Both the position numbers and the translations under genes were made by a program. The notes beneath the pieces are model-generated. The model did not search any database and had not been told where the DNA came from. It saw only the letters and a program-made list of their open reading frames with translations. From positions 1 to 37,452 of the forward strand of contig NZ_JAHWGU010000054.1 in NCBI RefSeq assembly GCF_020873875.1: a stretch of DNA of 37,452 nt, written 5' to 3'. This document shows, one piece after another, positions 23,461 through 31,622 of the stretch. Positions within the stretch are counted from its first letter, which is position 1, and every line of letters begins with the position of its first letter. The stretch is from Actinoplanes sp. DH11 (GTDB lineage: Bacteria > Actinomycetota > Actinomycetes > Mycobacteriales > Micromonosporaceae).

Positions 23461-24959
23461 GGCTTGATCACCTCCGTCATGGCGCCGTGCAACTGGGTGG
23501 GAGCTTTCTTGGGTCCGGCGCGTTCCGGCCCGGCTCCGGTGGCCGGTTGCCGTGCGGCGTCCGAGATCCGCAGGAGCATGGCGATCAACAACCAGTTCGC
23601 CATCAGCGAGGAACCACCGGCGGAGAGGAACGGCGTGGTCTGGCCGGTCAGCGGGATCAGGCCGGTGATGCCGCCGAGGATGACGAAGACCTGGAGGCCG
23701 AGGGTGAATGCGAGGCCGCCGGCGACCAGCTTGCCGAACGAGTCACGCACCGCGAGGCCGGCCCGCATGCCACGCTCGACGATCAGCAGGTAGAGCACCA
23801 GGATCGCCGAGAGGCCGAAGAGCCCGATCTCCTCACCGAGACCGGCGAAGATGAAGTCGGTGCGCACCTCGGGCACGAGACCCGGCGAACCGGCGCCCGG
23901 CCCGCTGCCGAAGAGGCCGCCGGTGCCGAGCCCGAGCAGGCCCTGGACCAGCTGGTAACTGCCGCCGACACGTTCGTAGTTCTCCAACTCGAACGGGTCG
24001 AGCCAGACCTCGGCACGGTCGTAGAAGTTGGCGAACGGACCGCCGACCGAGGCACCGAGCAAGTAGGCCACGTAGACGCCGCCGAAGAACAGCACCAGAC
24101 CGATGATCAGCCAGCTGGCGCGCTCGGTGGCGACGTAGAGCGTCACCACGAACAGGCCGAAGTACAGCAGGGCGGTGCCGAGGTCCTTCTCGAAGACGAG
24201 CACCAGGAGGCTCAGCAGCCACACCGTGACGACCGGACCGAGGTCGCGGCCGCGCGGGAAGTCGACGCCGAGGAACCGGCGGCTGGCCAGCGACAGCACT
24301 TCCCGTTTTCGCACCAGGTAGTAGGCGAAGAACGAGACCAGGGCGATCTTGGCGAACTCACCGGGCTGGATCGAGAACGAGCCGAACCGGATCCACAGTT
24401 TCGCGCCGTTGACCTCGGAGATGCTGCTCGGCAACACCGCCGGGATCATCACCAGCACGATCCCGACCAAGCCCAGGGTGTACGCGTACCGCGAGACGAT
24501 CTTGTGGTCCCGGATCACCAGGAGCAGCACCGCCGCCAGGATCAGTGACGCGAGCGTCCAGGCGAGCTGCCGGCCACCGGTGCCGGCGAAGATCCCCGGC
24601 TCCGGCTGTTTCTGGGCGATCGCCCGGGCCAGGTCGAGACGGCGCAGGAAGCCCACCCCGATGCCGTTGATCAGCGCGACCGCGGGCAGCAGCACCGGGT
24701 CGGCGAAGGGCGCGGTGTAGCGGACCACGATGTGCAGCCCGAGGAAGAGGATGCCGACCAGCGCCGCCGGGATCCAGGAGGTCATCCGGATCTCGTCGAA
24801 CTGGTTCGCCTCCACCGTCGCGCCGAACACGGCGACGATCAGCATGGCGAAAATCAGCAGCCCCAACTCGGCGTTGCGGCGTGTCTTCCATCCCGTCGGG
24901 ATACGCGACATCTCGCCCGTGTTGGCGGGCGTCGGAGCCGGTACGGCGGGCGCGGTCAA
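23457..24959 (-). CDS. rodA: SEDS-family peptidoglycan polymerase RodA/FtsW-type
   Basis: A polytopic SEDS glycosyltransferase with roughly ten to twelve membrane helices and family motifs: SFSIQPGEFAKIALV, LVFEKDLGTALLYFG, a PEVRTDFIFAGLGEEIG loop, and a C-terminal GLIPLTGQTTPFLSAGGSS. It polymerises glycan strands from lipid II alongside PbpA. The TTG at 24959 is preferred because a GGGGA ribosome site lies 7 bases upstream; a longer form from TTG at 25007 overlaps pstP by 19 bp but has no such site. Its length (about 500 residues) exceeds E. coli RodA through an N-terminal Pro/Ala-rich head. Followed by pbpA with an ATGA overlap. Confidence 0.95.
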   Translation of the reverse strand: MTAPAVPAPTPANTGEMSRIPTGWKTRRNAELGLLIFAMLIVAVFGATVEANQFDEIRMTSWIPAALVGILFLGLHIVVRYTAPFADPVLLPAVALINGIGVGFLRRLDLARAIAQKQPEPGIFAGTGGRQLAWTLASLILAAVLLLVIRDHKIVSRYAYTLGLVGIVLVMIPAVLPSSISEVNGAKLWIRFGSFSIQPGEFAKIALVSFFAYYLVRKREVLSLASRRFLGVDFPRGRDLGPVVTVWLLSLLVLVFEKDLGTALLYFGLFVVTLYVATERASWLIIGLVLFFGGVYVAYLLGASVGGPFANFYDRAEVWLDPFELENYERVGGSYQLVQGLLGLGTGGLFGSGPGAGSPGLVPEVRTDFIFAGLGEEIGLFGLSAILVLYLLIVERGMRAGLAVRDSFGKLVAGGLAFTLGLQVFVILGGITGLIPLTGQTTPFLSAGGSSLMANWLLIAMLLRISDAARQPATGAGPERAGPKKAPTQLHGAMTEVIKP

Positions 24960-24988
24960 AGAAGGATCCCCAGACGTGTAGGCCGTGC

Positions 24989-26395
24989 TCAGTTGACGGT
25001 CCGGCAATCGGTCGTGTCGACCGGGGCCGGAGCGCTTGCGGGCGGTTGCGAAGGGGCGGCCGGAGTCGTCGGGCTCGCCGGGGCGGTGGCCGTGGCGGTC
25101 GCCGCAACCGTCGCGCTGGCGCCGACGGCCGGGGCCACCGAGGCAGCTGTGGACGGCGCGGTCGTGGCGACGTTGCAGACCGGCTTCAGGTTCGAGTTGG
25201 TCGGCTCGTCCGTGGTGAGCTCGGTGAGCGTGGTCCGGGCCTCGACCTGGCTGTCCGCGTGGATGCCCTGCTTGACCCGATCCTGGGCGACAGCTGTCAG
25301 GTCGTCGAGGCGGACCGCGCTGGTCTCGCTCACCGTCGACAGGTCCAGGCCGGCGATCTGACCCGGCACACCCCGGAAGATGGCGAGTTGTCCCGCCTCG
25401 GTGGAGCCCACGTAGTACTGATCCTGGGTGTACTGCCAGCCGGCCCAGAGGCCGCCGCCGAGCACACCGAGCAGGAGCAGCACCAGGAGCGTGGTCCGCA
25501 CCGGGTGACCGGCCGGCTCGGGCTCGAACCCGTTGTTCACCGTCGGCTCCGGCTGGGCCGGGCGCGGCGGTTTGAGGGCCGCGGCACGGGCCGCCGAGGT
25601 CGAGCTGTCCGCGACCGTGTTGTTGCCCCGGTCGATCGAGGCGGCGCCGCCCACGATCGGGGCCTGCTCCATGATGTCGCCGTCGGTCGCGTCCGCGATC
25701 ACCACGGTGATGTTGTCCGGTCCGCCGCCGCGGAGCGCCAGCTGCACGAGCCGCTCGACACAGGCCTTCGGATCCTGGATCTCCCGCATGGTCTGGCCGA
25801 TGGTCTCGGCACTGACCACACCGGAGAGGCCGTCGCTGCAGATCAGGTAACGGTCGCCCTTGAGCACCTGGCGGACGGAGTACTCCGGGTCGATGTCGCG
25901 GCCGTCCAGCGCCCGGGTGAGCAGTGAGCGCTGCGGGTGGCTGCTCGCCTCCTCAGGACTGACCCGGCCCTCGTCGACGAGCATCTGGACGTACGTGTCG
26001 TCCTTGGTGATCTGCGAGAACTCGTTGTTGCGCAGCAGGTAGGCACGGGAGTCACCGATGTGCACCATGCCGAACTTGCTGCCCGTGAAGAGGACAGCGG
26101 TGAGCGTGGTGCCCATGCCCTCGAGCTGAGGGTTGGCGTCCACGGTGTCCCGCAGCTGCTGGTTGGCGGTGCCGACGGCGTGCCGCAGCGCATCGACCAT
26201 GGCGTCACCGGGGACGTCGTCGTCGAGGGGCGCCATCGCGGCGATGACGATGTTGGACGCCACGTCACCGGCGGCCATGCCGCCCATGCCGTCGGCGACA
26301 GCGAGAAGTCGCGGCCCGGCGTAGACGGAGTCCTGGTTCAGGTCTCGGATCAGACCGCGGTCGCTCTGAGCGGCATAGCGCAGGGTCAGGGTCAT
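24989..26395 (-). CDS. pstP: PP2C-family Ser/Thr phosphatase PstP
   Basis: A 468-residue protein. The PP2C domain (~1-240) has the metal motifs DRGLIRDLNQDS, LLAVADGMGGMAAGD, HIGDSRAYLLR, ICSDGLSGVV and GGGPDNITVVI. A linker, one transmembrane helix (~300-320) and an outer domain ending in a Thr/Ala/Pro-rich tail follow. It is the phosphatase that reverses PknA/PknB phosphorylation of wall and division proteins. The outer tail is longer than usual and low-complexity. The start ATG overlaps the fhaB stop (ATGA). Confidence 0.96.
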   Translation of the reverse strand: MTLTLRYAAQSDRGLIRDLNQDSVYAGPRLLAVADGMGGMAAGDVASNIVIAAMAPLDDDVPGDAMVDALRHAVGTANQQLRDTVDANPQLEGMGTTLTAVLFTGSKFGMVHIGDSRAYLLRNNEFSQITKDDTYVQMLVDEGRVSPEEASSHPQRSLLTRALDGRDIDPEYSVRQVLKGDRYLICSDGLSGVVSAETIGQTMREIQDPKACVERLVQLALRGGGPDNITVVIADATDGDIMEQAPIVGGAASIDRGNNTVADSSTSAARAAALKPPRPAQPEPTVNNGFEPEPAGHPVRTTLLVLLLLGVLGGGLWAGWQYTQDQYYVGSTEAGQLAIFRGVPGQIAGLDLSTVSETSAVRLDDLTAVAQDRVKQGIHADSQVEARTTLTELTTDEPTNSNLKPVCNVATTAPSTAASVAPAVGASATVAATATATAPASPTTPAAPSQPPASAPAPVDTTDCRTVN

Positions 26396-26874
26396 GGCCG
26401 TAACTCGAGTGAAGTGCGCCCGATGCGAATCGGAACGCCAAGGGGGACTGGAGTGGGTCCGGAGACCTTACCGCGATCTAGGTAGGTGCCGTTGGTGGAG
26501 CCGAGGTCCTCGACGAACCACTGGCCCTCGCGGGGAACCAGCCGGGCGTGCCGCGCGGATGCGAAGTCGTCGGTGATGACGAGCGTCGAATCCTCAGCCC
26601 GTCCGATCGTGATCGGAGCTTCACCGAGTGTGATCCTCGTGCCGGCCAACTGGCCGGCGGTCACGACGAGTTGCCGCGCCGCCTTACCGCGCTTCACTTT
26701 CGCCGGCCGGCCCGGAAGCACCGCACCACCCACCCCCCGAGGGCTGGCGACGATGCTCTTGGACCGGGCCCCGGAGAAGAGGTCCCGCCGGATCACCCCG
26801 ACCACGGTGAACACGAAGATCCACAGCAGGGCGAGAAAGCCGAACCGGGCAACGGTGAGGACGAATTCGGGCAA
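26392..26874 (-). CDS. fhaB: FHA-domain protein FhaB (FipA)
   Basis: A 160-residue protein with one N-terminal membrane helix (about residues 8-28, FLALLWIFVFTVVGVIRR), a basic linker and a C-terminal FHA domain (~70-155). The phosphothreonine-binding residues are visible in TIGRAEDSTLVITDDFASARHARL and in EDLGSTNGTYLD. Phosphopeptide binding links PknA/PknB to division proteins; in mycobacteria FipA ties FtsZ to FtsQ under oxidative stress. Overlaps pstP by four bases and begins 5 bp after fhaA, so it belongs to the same operon. Confidence 0.94.
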   Translation of the reverse strand: MPEFVLTVARFGFLALLWIFVFTVVGVIRRDLFSGARSKSIVASPRGVGGAVLPGRPAKVKRGKAARQLVVTAGQLAGTRITLGEAPITIGRAEDSTLVITDDFASARHARLVPREGQWFVEDLGSTNGTYLDRGKVSGPTPVPLGVPIRIGRTSLELRP

Positions 26875-26879
26875 GGCCG

Positions 26880-27638
26880 CTAGCCGTCCACTCGGAAGGT
26901 GAGTGTGGTCGTGCCCAACTGGATCATGTCGCCCGGGTTGAGCGCGACGGCCGAGACACGCTGGCCGTTGACCATCGTGCCGTTCGTCGAGCCGAGATCG
27001 GTGAGCACGACCTGGTTGCCGTCGTAGTCGAGCCGGGCGTGCCGGCGCGAGATGCCGACGTCCGGCAGACGCAGATTGGCCTGGTCGCCCCGGCCGATCA
27101 CGGTCGAGCCCATCTGGAGCGGGTAGGTCCGCCCGTCACCGGAGACCAGACCCACACTGCGCGGGCCACCGTGACCGCCGTGCGGCGGGTAGCCGCCCTG
27201 CTGGTCGTACGGCGAGTACTGCGGGCCGGCGTCGTAGGCCGGCTGCTGCACCGGGGCGACCTCGCCACCGGTGTAGACCTCCGCGGTGACACGGAACATG
27301 CCCGTGTCCAGGCCGTCGCCCCGCTCGATCTCCACGATCACGTCGCCGTAGACAGTCCAGGCCTGCTCACCGATGAACTCGGCCTGCGACTGGGCGAGCT
27401 CCTGGGCGAGCGCGGCGGCATACGGCGCCAGCCGGCTGTGGTCGTAAGGCGACAGGTCGATCACATAGCGGTTGGGCACGAGGGTGCGGCCACCGGCAAG
27501 GATGGCCTTGTGTGCCTCGGCCTCCCGCTGCATGGCATTCAGGATCTCCACAGGGTGCACGACACCCTTGAACACCTTCGCGAAGGCCCCCTCGACAAGG
27601 CCTTCCAATCGCTTCTCAAAGCGCTGCAGCACGCTCAC
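26880..27638 (-). CDS. fhaA: FHA-domain protein FhaA with DUF3662 domain
   Basis: A 252-residue cytoplasmic protein. The N-terminal DUF3662 domain (residues ~1-120) starts VSVLQRFEKRLEGLVEGAFAK. A Gln/Gly/Tyr/Pro linker (~140-165) leads to the FHA domain (~165-250) with STVIGRGDQANLRLPD, ISRRHARLD and TDLGSTNGTMVNG. FhaA binds phosphorylated partners, including the MviN pseudokinase in mycobacteria, and regulates lipid II flipping. GTG at 27638 is chosen for its GAGGAGGAG ribosome site; longer frames reach 27782 but have no family match. It is the first gene of the operon; its promoter region of ~290 bp lies between it and tRNA-Leu. Confidence 0.94.
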   Translation of the reverse strand: MSVLQRFEKRLEGLVEGAFAKVFKGVVHPVEILNAMQREAEAHKAILAGGRTLVPNRYVIDLSPYDHSRLAPYAAALAQELAQSQAEFIGEQAWTVYGDVIVEIERGDGLDTGMFRVTAEVYTGGEVAPVQQPAYDAGPQYSPYDQQGGYPPHGGHGGPRSVGLVSGDGRTYPLQMGSTVIGRGDQANLRLPDVGISRRHARLDYDGNQVVLTDLGSTNGTMVNGQRVSAVALNPGDMIQLGTTTLTFRVDG

Positions 27639-27811
27639 CGGCTCCTCCTCGGGTTCCGAGGACATGATGGTATCCGGCGGCCGCTTGCGCATCCGTAGCC
27701 CAAGAGCAGCCGGCACTTCTGACCCTCGTATGACGCCCTTCGACGCCGTGCTAATGTTTCCTGCGTCGCGGGGCGATATCAACTCGCTTGGTACTGCCCT
27801 CGATTAGTGAC

Positions 27812-27835
27812 CTGCGACAGCGTAGTCTGTCGCAG
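27812..27835. promoter_or_regulatory. Perfect 9-bp inverted repeat upstream of tRNA-Leu
   Basis: CTGCGACAG-CGTAGT-CTGTCGCAG lies in the fhaA/tRNA-Leu intergenic region, and TAGTCT inside it could be a -10 hexamer. It may be an operator or an RNA hairpin; its role is unknown. Confidence 0.35.
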
Positions 27836-27904
27836 CCAGTAACAAGAAGCAGGCTCGGCCGGGCCCAGGTCCGACCGGCGAGCTTCCGCCCCAGAGGTCA
27901 TGTA

Positions 27905-27910
27905 TATGAT
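27905..27910 (+). promoter_or_regulatory. -10 element for tRNA-Leu
   Basis: TATGAT lies 19 bases upstream of the mature 5' end, which fits a short leader processed by RNase P. No strong -35 element is present. Confidence 0.5.
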
Positions 27911-27928
27911 CTTCAAGGCAAGTCACAT

Positions 27929-28011
27929 GGGGATGTGGCGGAATGGCAGACGCGCACGGTTCAGGTCCGTGTGTCCGAAAGGACGTGGGGGTTCAACTCC
28001 CCCCATCCCCA
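27929..28011 (+). tRNA. tRNA-Leu (anticodon CAG)
   Basis: Acceptor arms GGGGATG and CATCCCC pair, with an A discriminator. The D arm, the anticodon stem CACGG/CCGTG around the loop TTCAGGT, a long class II variable arm (TGTCC-GAAA-GGACG), and the T arm (GGGGG-TTCAACT-CCCCC) are all present. The loop sets CAG at 34-36, reading CTG codons. No encoded CCA is seen. Confidence 0.97.
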
Positions 28012-28021
28012 CGAAACGCAG

Positions 28022-28057
28022 GCGCCCTGTGTTCGCAGAAACCGCGAACCGGGGCGC
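28022..28057 (+). terminator. tRNA-Leu terminator hairpin
   Basis: GCGCCC pairs with GGGGCGC and, inside it, GTTCGC pairs with GCGAAC. It follows the tRNA by about 10 bases and matches the hairpin behind tRNA-Gly, with the inner stem changed at both strands. Confidence 0.7.
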
Positions 28058-28110
28058 TTCGTCATGCTAGCCGGGGGTCCGAGCCCCCCGAGCCCCCACG
28101 GTGCGACGGG
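28025..28110 (+). repeat. Post-tRNA conserved element, copy 2
   Basis: CCCTGTGTTCGCAGAA, then CTTCGTCAT, GGTCCGAGCCCCC and CGGTGCGACGGG. It aligns over its full length with 6968-7051 behind tRNA-Gly. Inner-stem changes are compensated. Confidence 0.65.
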
Positions 28111-28307
28111 CGCTGCGGAAGGTGCCTGGTTGCGCTCTGCGGCCGTTCGGTTCGGTCCGGCTTCGGGGCTTGGTTCCTTCTGCTGCCGGGTCTGGGCTGA
28201 TCATTTTTCTTGTACGGGTGCGGGCGTGTTGTGGGACACATGTGGGGGACGGCGGCCTGGGGTGGGGCGCGGTCGTTGTTTCTTTCGGGTGAAAGGCGGC
28301 TGGGCGC

Positions 28308-28313
28308 TATGCT
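28308..28313 (+). promoter_or_regulatory. Possible -10 element of the WecG/TagA gene
   Basis: TATGCT lies 40 bases upstream of the chosen GTG, giving a leader of about 30 bases. The -35 side is not convincing. Confidence 0.3.
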
Positions 28314-28352
28314 CGCCGCCACTGTCTGTTCTTCAGGGCTGGAGTGTTGGGC

Positions 28353-29171
28353 GTGACCGTCACTGAGACTGCTCGGGGCAAGCGCAACGTCCTCGGGGTG
28401 CTTGTCGACGCAACCGACTATGCGACCGCGACCGCGCAGATCATCGAGGCGGCCCGGGAGCAGCGGCCGTTCGCGGTGACGGCCCTGGCCGTGCACGGTG
28501 TGATGACCGGCGTCGAGGACCGGGAACACAACGCCCGGCTGAACTCCTTCGATCTGGTGACGCCGGACGGGCAGCCGGTCCGGTGGGCTTTGAACCTGCT
28601 GCACTCGGCCGGCCTGACCGACCGCGTCTACGGCCCCACGCTCACGCTGAAGGTGGTGGAGCAGGCGGCAGCCGAGGGCCTGCCCATCTACCTGTACGGG
28701 TCCACCCAGCCCACCCTGGACCGGCTCGTCCCGGCACTGCAGGGGATGTTCCCGGCACTGAAGATCGCCGGGGTGGAGGCGTCGAAGTTCCGCAAGTCGC
28801 ACCCCGGTGAAGAGGTGGAGATCGCCGAGCGGATCAAGGCGTCCGGCGCCCGGATCACCCTCGTCGGCCTCGGCTGCCCGCGACAGGAAGTCTTCACGTA
28901 CGTGATGCGGCCCTTGCTCGACATGCCGCTGCTCGCCGTCGGCGCCGCCTTCGACTACCACGCCGGCCTGCTGAAGAACCCGCCCGCGTGGATGCAGAAG
29001 TACGCGCTGGAGTGGCTGTGGCGCCTCGGCCTCGAACCGAAGCGGCTGTGGAAGCGCTACATCATCCTGAACCCGCAGTACCTCGCCCGGCTCGCCGCGC
29101 AGAAGCTCGGCCTCTGGAAGGCCACGCCGCCGGCGCCGACCACGAAGCCGGTGCGCGAGTTCGCGGTCTGA
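28353..29171 (+). CDS. WecG/TagA/CpsF family glycosyltransferase
   Basis: A 272-residue enzyme of the GT26 family. It carries the WecG/TagA signatures VHGVMTGVED near residue 48, NSFDLVTPDGQPVRWALNLL, VYGPTLTLKVVEQAA, LPIYLYGS, ITLVGLGCPRQEVF and AVGAAFDYHAGLLKNPPAWMQK, with GLEPKRLWKRY at the C-terminal end. These enzymes transfer N-acetylmannosamine or related sugars to lipid-linked intermediates for wall teichoic acid, common antigen or exopolysaccharide. It stands apart from any polysaccharide cluster here, so the acceptor is unknown. GTG at 28353 has GGAG 8 bases upstream; GTG at 28344 is an alternative in frame. Confidence 0.9.
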   Translation: MTVTETARGKRNVLGVLVDATDYATATAQIIEAAREQRPFAVTALAVHGVMTGVEDREHNARLNSFDLVTPDGQPVRWALNLLHSAGLTDRVYGPTLTLKVVEQAAAEGLPIYLYGSTQPTLDRLVPALQGMFPALKIAGVEASKFRKSHPGEEVEIAERIKASGARITLVGLGCPRQEVFTYVMRPLLDMPLLAVGAAFDYHAGLLKNPPAWMQKYALEWLWRLGLEPKRLWKRYIILNPQYLARLAAQKLGLWKATPPAPTTKPVREFAV

Positions 29172-29244
29172 TCGTTCCGGCCAAGAGTCGGTGATCTAGA
29201 AGGTCCGACACCTGACACTGGGGCACGGATCACTCGCTGATCGC

Positions 29245-29263
29245 GGCAATGGTCCACATTGCC
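29245..29263. terminator. Small hairpin after the glycosyltransferase gene
   Basis: GGCAATG-GTCCA-CATTGCC is a perfect 7-bp stem about 75 bp past the stop. It may end the upstream transcript, but no U tract follows. Confidence 0.3.
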
Positions 29264-29369
29264 CGTCGGGCCAAGCACGCTGCGTGTCCGATCCGGCACG
29301 AGCCGTGGCCGGACACCCCCTACGGGTACCTGTTCCGGGCATATCCCGGTTTCGCCGGGGCGCCAATCG

Positions 29370-29990
29370 GTGAACGCTATCGATGTGGACACCGTTGTGG
29401 ACGTCATCCTGATCGGCACCCTCGCCGCTGTCTGGCTCACCGCCGGACTGCTGGTCGACGGGCTACCCACCGCCGGCACCGCCAGCGAGCTGCGCCGCCG
29501 GGCCGGCCTGCTCACCGCCCTGGTCGTCGCCGGTGCGGCGGTCTTCGTCGCGGTGCCTCTGGTCACCGTTCTGGTGCCGGGCGTCTCGTCGGCTCACACG
29601 GCGGCCCTGCTCCCGGCCGTACCCGCGCTGATCGTGCTGACCGCCACCCTGCGCCGTCTCGCCTGGGTCCGGCGCGGCGCGGGCGCGTTCGCGACAGCGC
29701 CCCTCGCCCCCGTACCCCCCTCGCTGCGGGCCGCCGCCGCACACCCCCTGGTGGCAGCGCCGCTCCAGGTGACCGGCCTGGCCGCACTGGTCGGGGTCCC
29801 GCTCGCCGCGCGGCTCGTCGAACTGCCCGGCAACGGCGCGGACGCCGTCGCCGGGGTCGCCATCACCGCCGTCGCCGTCGCCGTCATGGCGATCGGCATC
29901 CGTGCCGGACTGCGGCACAGCCGCTTCGTACCGCTGGTGATGGCGCCGCTCAGCCGGGGCCGGAACCGGACCCCGGCCGGCGCCCGCTGA
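29370..29990 (+). CDS. Hypothetical multi-pass membrane protein
   Basis: About 206 residues with five hydrophobic segments, including IDVDTVVDVILIGTLAAVWL, LLTALVVAGAAVFVAVPLVTVL and AVAGVAITAVAVAVMAIG, and a short basic tail (RGRNRTPAGAR). The composition is heavily Ala/Val/Leu. No family is recognised. GTG at 29370 is preferred; the frame extends upstream to 29259, but those extra residues are polar and arginine-rich and look untranslated. It converges on the next minus-strand gene, leaving 4 bp between stops. Confidence 0.65.
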   Translation: MNAIDVDTVVDVILIGTLAAVWLTAGLLVDGLPTAGTASELRRRAGLLTALVVAGAAVFVAVPLVTVLVPGVSSAHTAALLPAVPALIVLTATLRRLAWVRRGAGAFATAPLAPVPPSLRAAAAHPLVAAPLQVTGLAALVGVPLAARLVELPGNGADAVAGVAITAVAVAVMAIGIRAGLRHSRFVPLVMAPLSRGRNRTPAGAR

Positions 29991-29994
29991 CGTC

Positions 29995-30456
29995 CTACTG
30001 CTTCTTGTTCCTGGCCTCCTGCACGTAGAGAAGTTCCAAGATGGAGCGCGCCGCCTCGAACCAGCGATCCAGCCAGTCCGACGGCGGGAGCGTGCCGCGA
30101 GCCGGGAGCTCCAGGAGCAGACCGCGCAGCAACGGGTGGTCCGCCATCGACTCGCTCGTCGAGTCCGCCCAGCCGCTCGTGGAGAAGACGGGCTCGGTCA
30201 GGCCCTGAAGATCGAGCGACGGGAGCTTGGCCGCGCGGTCGAGTGCGCTTGTCGGCTCGAGGCTGTGCGAGGGCGTGTGTGATCGGCCGGGCATGCGGGT
30301 CGGCAGCCCTGAGCTGCTACGGGACAGCAGTTCGCCGTCACCGTCCCCGCCCAGCGACGCATCCCGCCGGTTCTGCCGGTACGCGCTCACACCACCACTG
30401 AAGCGGTCCTGCGCTGTCGACGAACCGTTGGTGAGGTTCTCGGAGCCAATAGTCAT
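29995..30456 (-). CDS. Hypothetical protein, 153 aa, behind a DUF397 gene
   Basis: A protein starting MTIGSENLTNGSS. Residues ~1-80 are polar and Ser/Arg/Gly-rich and probably disordered. The rest is more ordered, with DLQGLTEPVF, HPLLRGLLLELPARG and a C-terminal helix SDWLDRWFEAARSILELLY. No membrane segment or known motif is seen. ATG at 30456 has AGAGAG just upstream. It lies 136 bp behind a DUF397 gene in the same direction, so it may be part of the same regulatory set, but this is only a positional inference. Confidence 0.55.
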   Translation of the reverse strand: MTIGSENLTNGSSTAQDRFSGGVSAYRQNRRDASLGGDGDGELLSRSSSGLPTRMPGRSHTPSHSLEPTSALDRAAKLPSLDLQGLTEPVFSTSGWADSTSESMADHPLLRGLLLELPARGTLPPSDWLDRWFEAARSILELLYVQEARNKKQ

Positions 30457-30592
30457 CTCTCTGCCTTGCCTCGTTCGATATGCCGCCCGTGAGCGCGGTC
30501 CGGTCCGCACTTAGAGCAATCAACGAGGCGAGTGCCGCCCAGCGACGGGAAAATCGGGCAAATGACTCCGGTCGGCTCGCGCCACGAGAAGG

Positions 30593-30817
30593 TCAGAGGT
30601 CGAACTCGCCATCCTTGGCACCACCCACGAAGGCGTCCCACTCAGCGGTCGTGAAGATCAATGCGGGACCGGCCGGGTTCTTGGAGTCGCGGACCGCGAT
30701 CGCGTCGCCGACGAAAGCCACTTCGACGCAGTTGTCGCTGTCCGATCCGTTCCGGGTGCTCTTGGACCACTCCGCGCGGGTCAGGTCGACACGGAGGCCC
30801 TTCGTCATGAATTCCAC
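30593..30817 (-). CDS. DUF397 domain protein
   Basis: A 74-residue protein with the DUF397 hallmarks: AEWSKSTRNGSDSDNCVEVA (with the conserved Asn-Cys), AVRDSKNPAGPAL and the C-terminal WDAFVGGAKDGEFDL. DUF397 proteins are small partners of XRE-type/DUF5753 regulators in actinomycetes and occur in many copies per genome. GTG at 30817 with AAGGAG 6 bases upstream is chosen; an inner ATG at 30808 is possible. The usual XRE gene directly upstream is absent here. Confidence 0.9.
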   Translation of the reverse strand: MEFMTKGLRVDLTRAEWSKSTRNGSDSDNCVEVAFVGDAIAVRDSKNPAGPALIFTTAEWDAFVGGAKDGEFDL

Positions 30818-31622
30818 AATGGCTCCTTCGCCAGCATCTCGATCATCGGCGGTGGGGGACGGCGGGCTCTCGGGCGACTCGGGCCGGCGGACCGCCGGCC
30901 CCGGGCATCCCTGGCTGACGAACTGCGCGCCCGGGACATCTCGCCCGCGCCCCGTCGCGCACGGCCCGGAGATCGATTGGATCGTCCTGAATCAGTAACG
31001 ACCACCGACTCACGTGGACGTGGACCGATCAGGCGATTACAGATCTCCGTCATCCCATCGGACGTACCGAATGGGACCAATGACACCTCTCACCTTTTCG
31101 AATCGATCTTCCGAAGCATCAGTTGGCTGTTCACCGCCGGTTGTCAGTGATTTTCGCGGGGTCCGCACGATCTCGTCCGCATGCACGGAGAATGTCCGAA
31201 ATAGGCCTTATTGCAGAATGGCGATCACGCCGAGTCGACCGCATTGTCGTGCGTCGGAGATCATCGGTCCGCGGGCGACAACCAATGATCACGGAGGATC
31301 ACGGAAGGCGTACATGCAACTTGCATCGACGGAACCGGTGGTGCAATCTTTCCGTATGGCTGGCATCACTTAACGTTCTTGGTGGCGCGGCCAAGTGCGA
31401 CGTAAAACCATCAAAACCGACGTCCGATACGGGGCGCCGAGCCACCGGTGATCCACCATGGATACCGGCCCTGAAGCGGGTGGCGAGTTCGGCGATAGTG
31501 ACGTTCCGCAACAATGCTCGATGATTGGCACCATCGAAGGGTTGCAAAGGTGCATCAGACGGGCACACTGGTGCATCTGTCACAAGAGTCCACCCCACAC
31601 GAGTCTCAGGGCAGGAGATGAC
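30818..31622. other. Gene-free, comparatively AT-rich interval
   Basis: About 800 bp between the DUF397 gene and the next plus-strand gene. Third-position GC and protein similarity give no support to any of the frames across it. It contains GATCACGGA repeated in tandem (near 31289-31306), a 6-bp dyad ATGCAA-C-TTGCAT (31315-31327), and two direct GGTGCATC copies 21 bp apart (31549 and 31570). It could be a regulatory region or a decayed gene. Confidence 0.6.
31549..31577 (+). promoter_or_regulatory. Paired direct repeat upstream of the next gene
   Basis: GGTGCATC occurs at 31549-31556 and 31570-31577, exactly 21 bp (two helical turns) apart, ending 46 bp before the GTG start at 31623. The second copy is followed by TGTCAC and the first by AGAC. 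Same-face spacing suggests an activator site. Confidence 0.35.

Noticed and set aside
21757..23793. 678-codon plus-strand frame opposite pbpA and rodA
   Set aside because: Antisense to genes with clear active-site motifs.
26459..26482. TTACC-N8-GGTAG as a fourth fatty-acid operator
   Set aside because: The half-sites are 8 rather than 4 bases apart and lie within the fhaB coding region.
30805..31086. 93-residue minus-strand frame upstream of DUF397, as a missing XRE regulator
   Set aside because: It has no helix-turn-helix; it is Arg/Ser/Pro-rich and ends in the DUF397 ribosome-site region.
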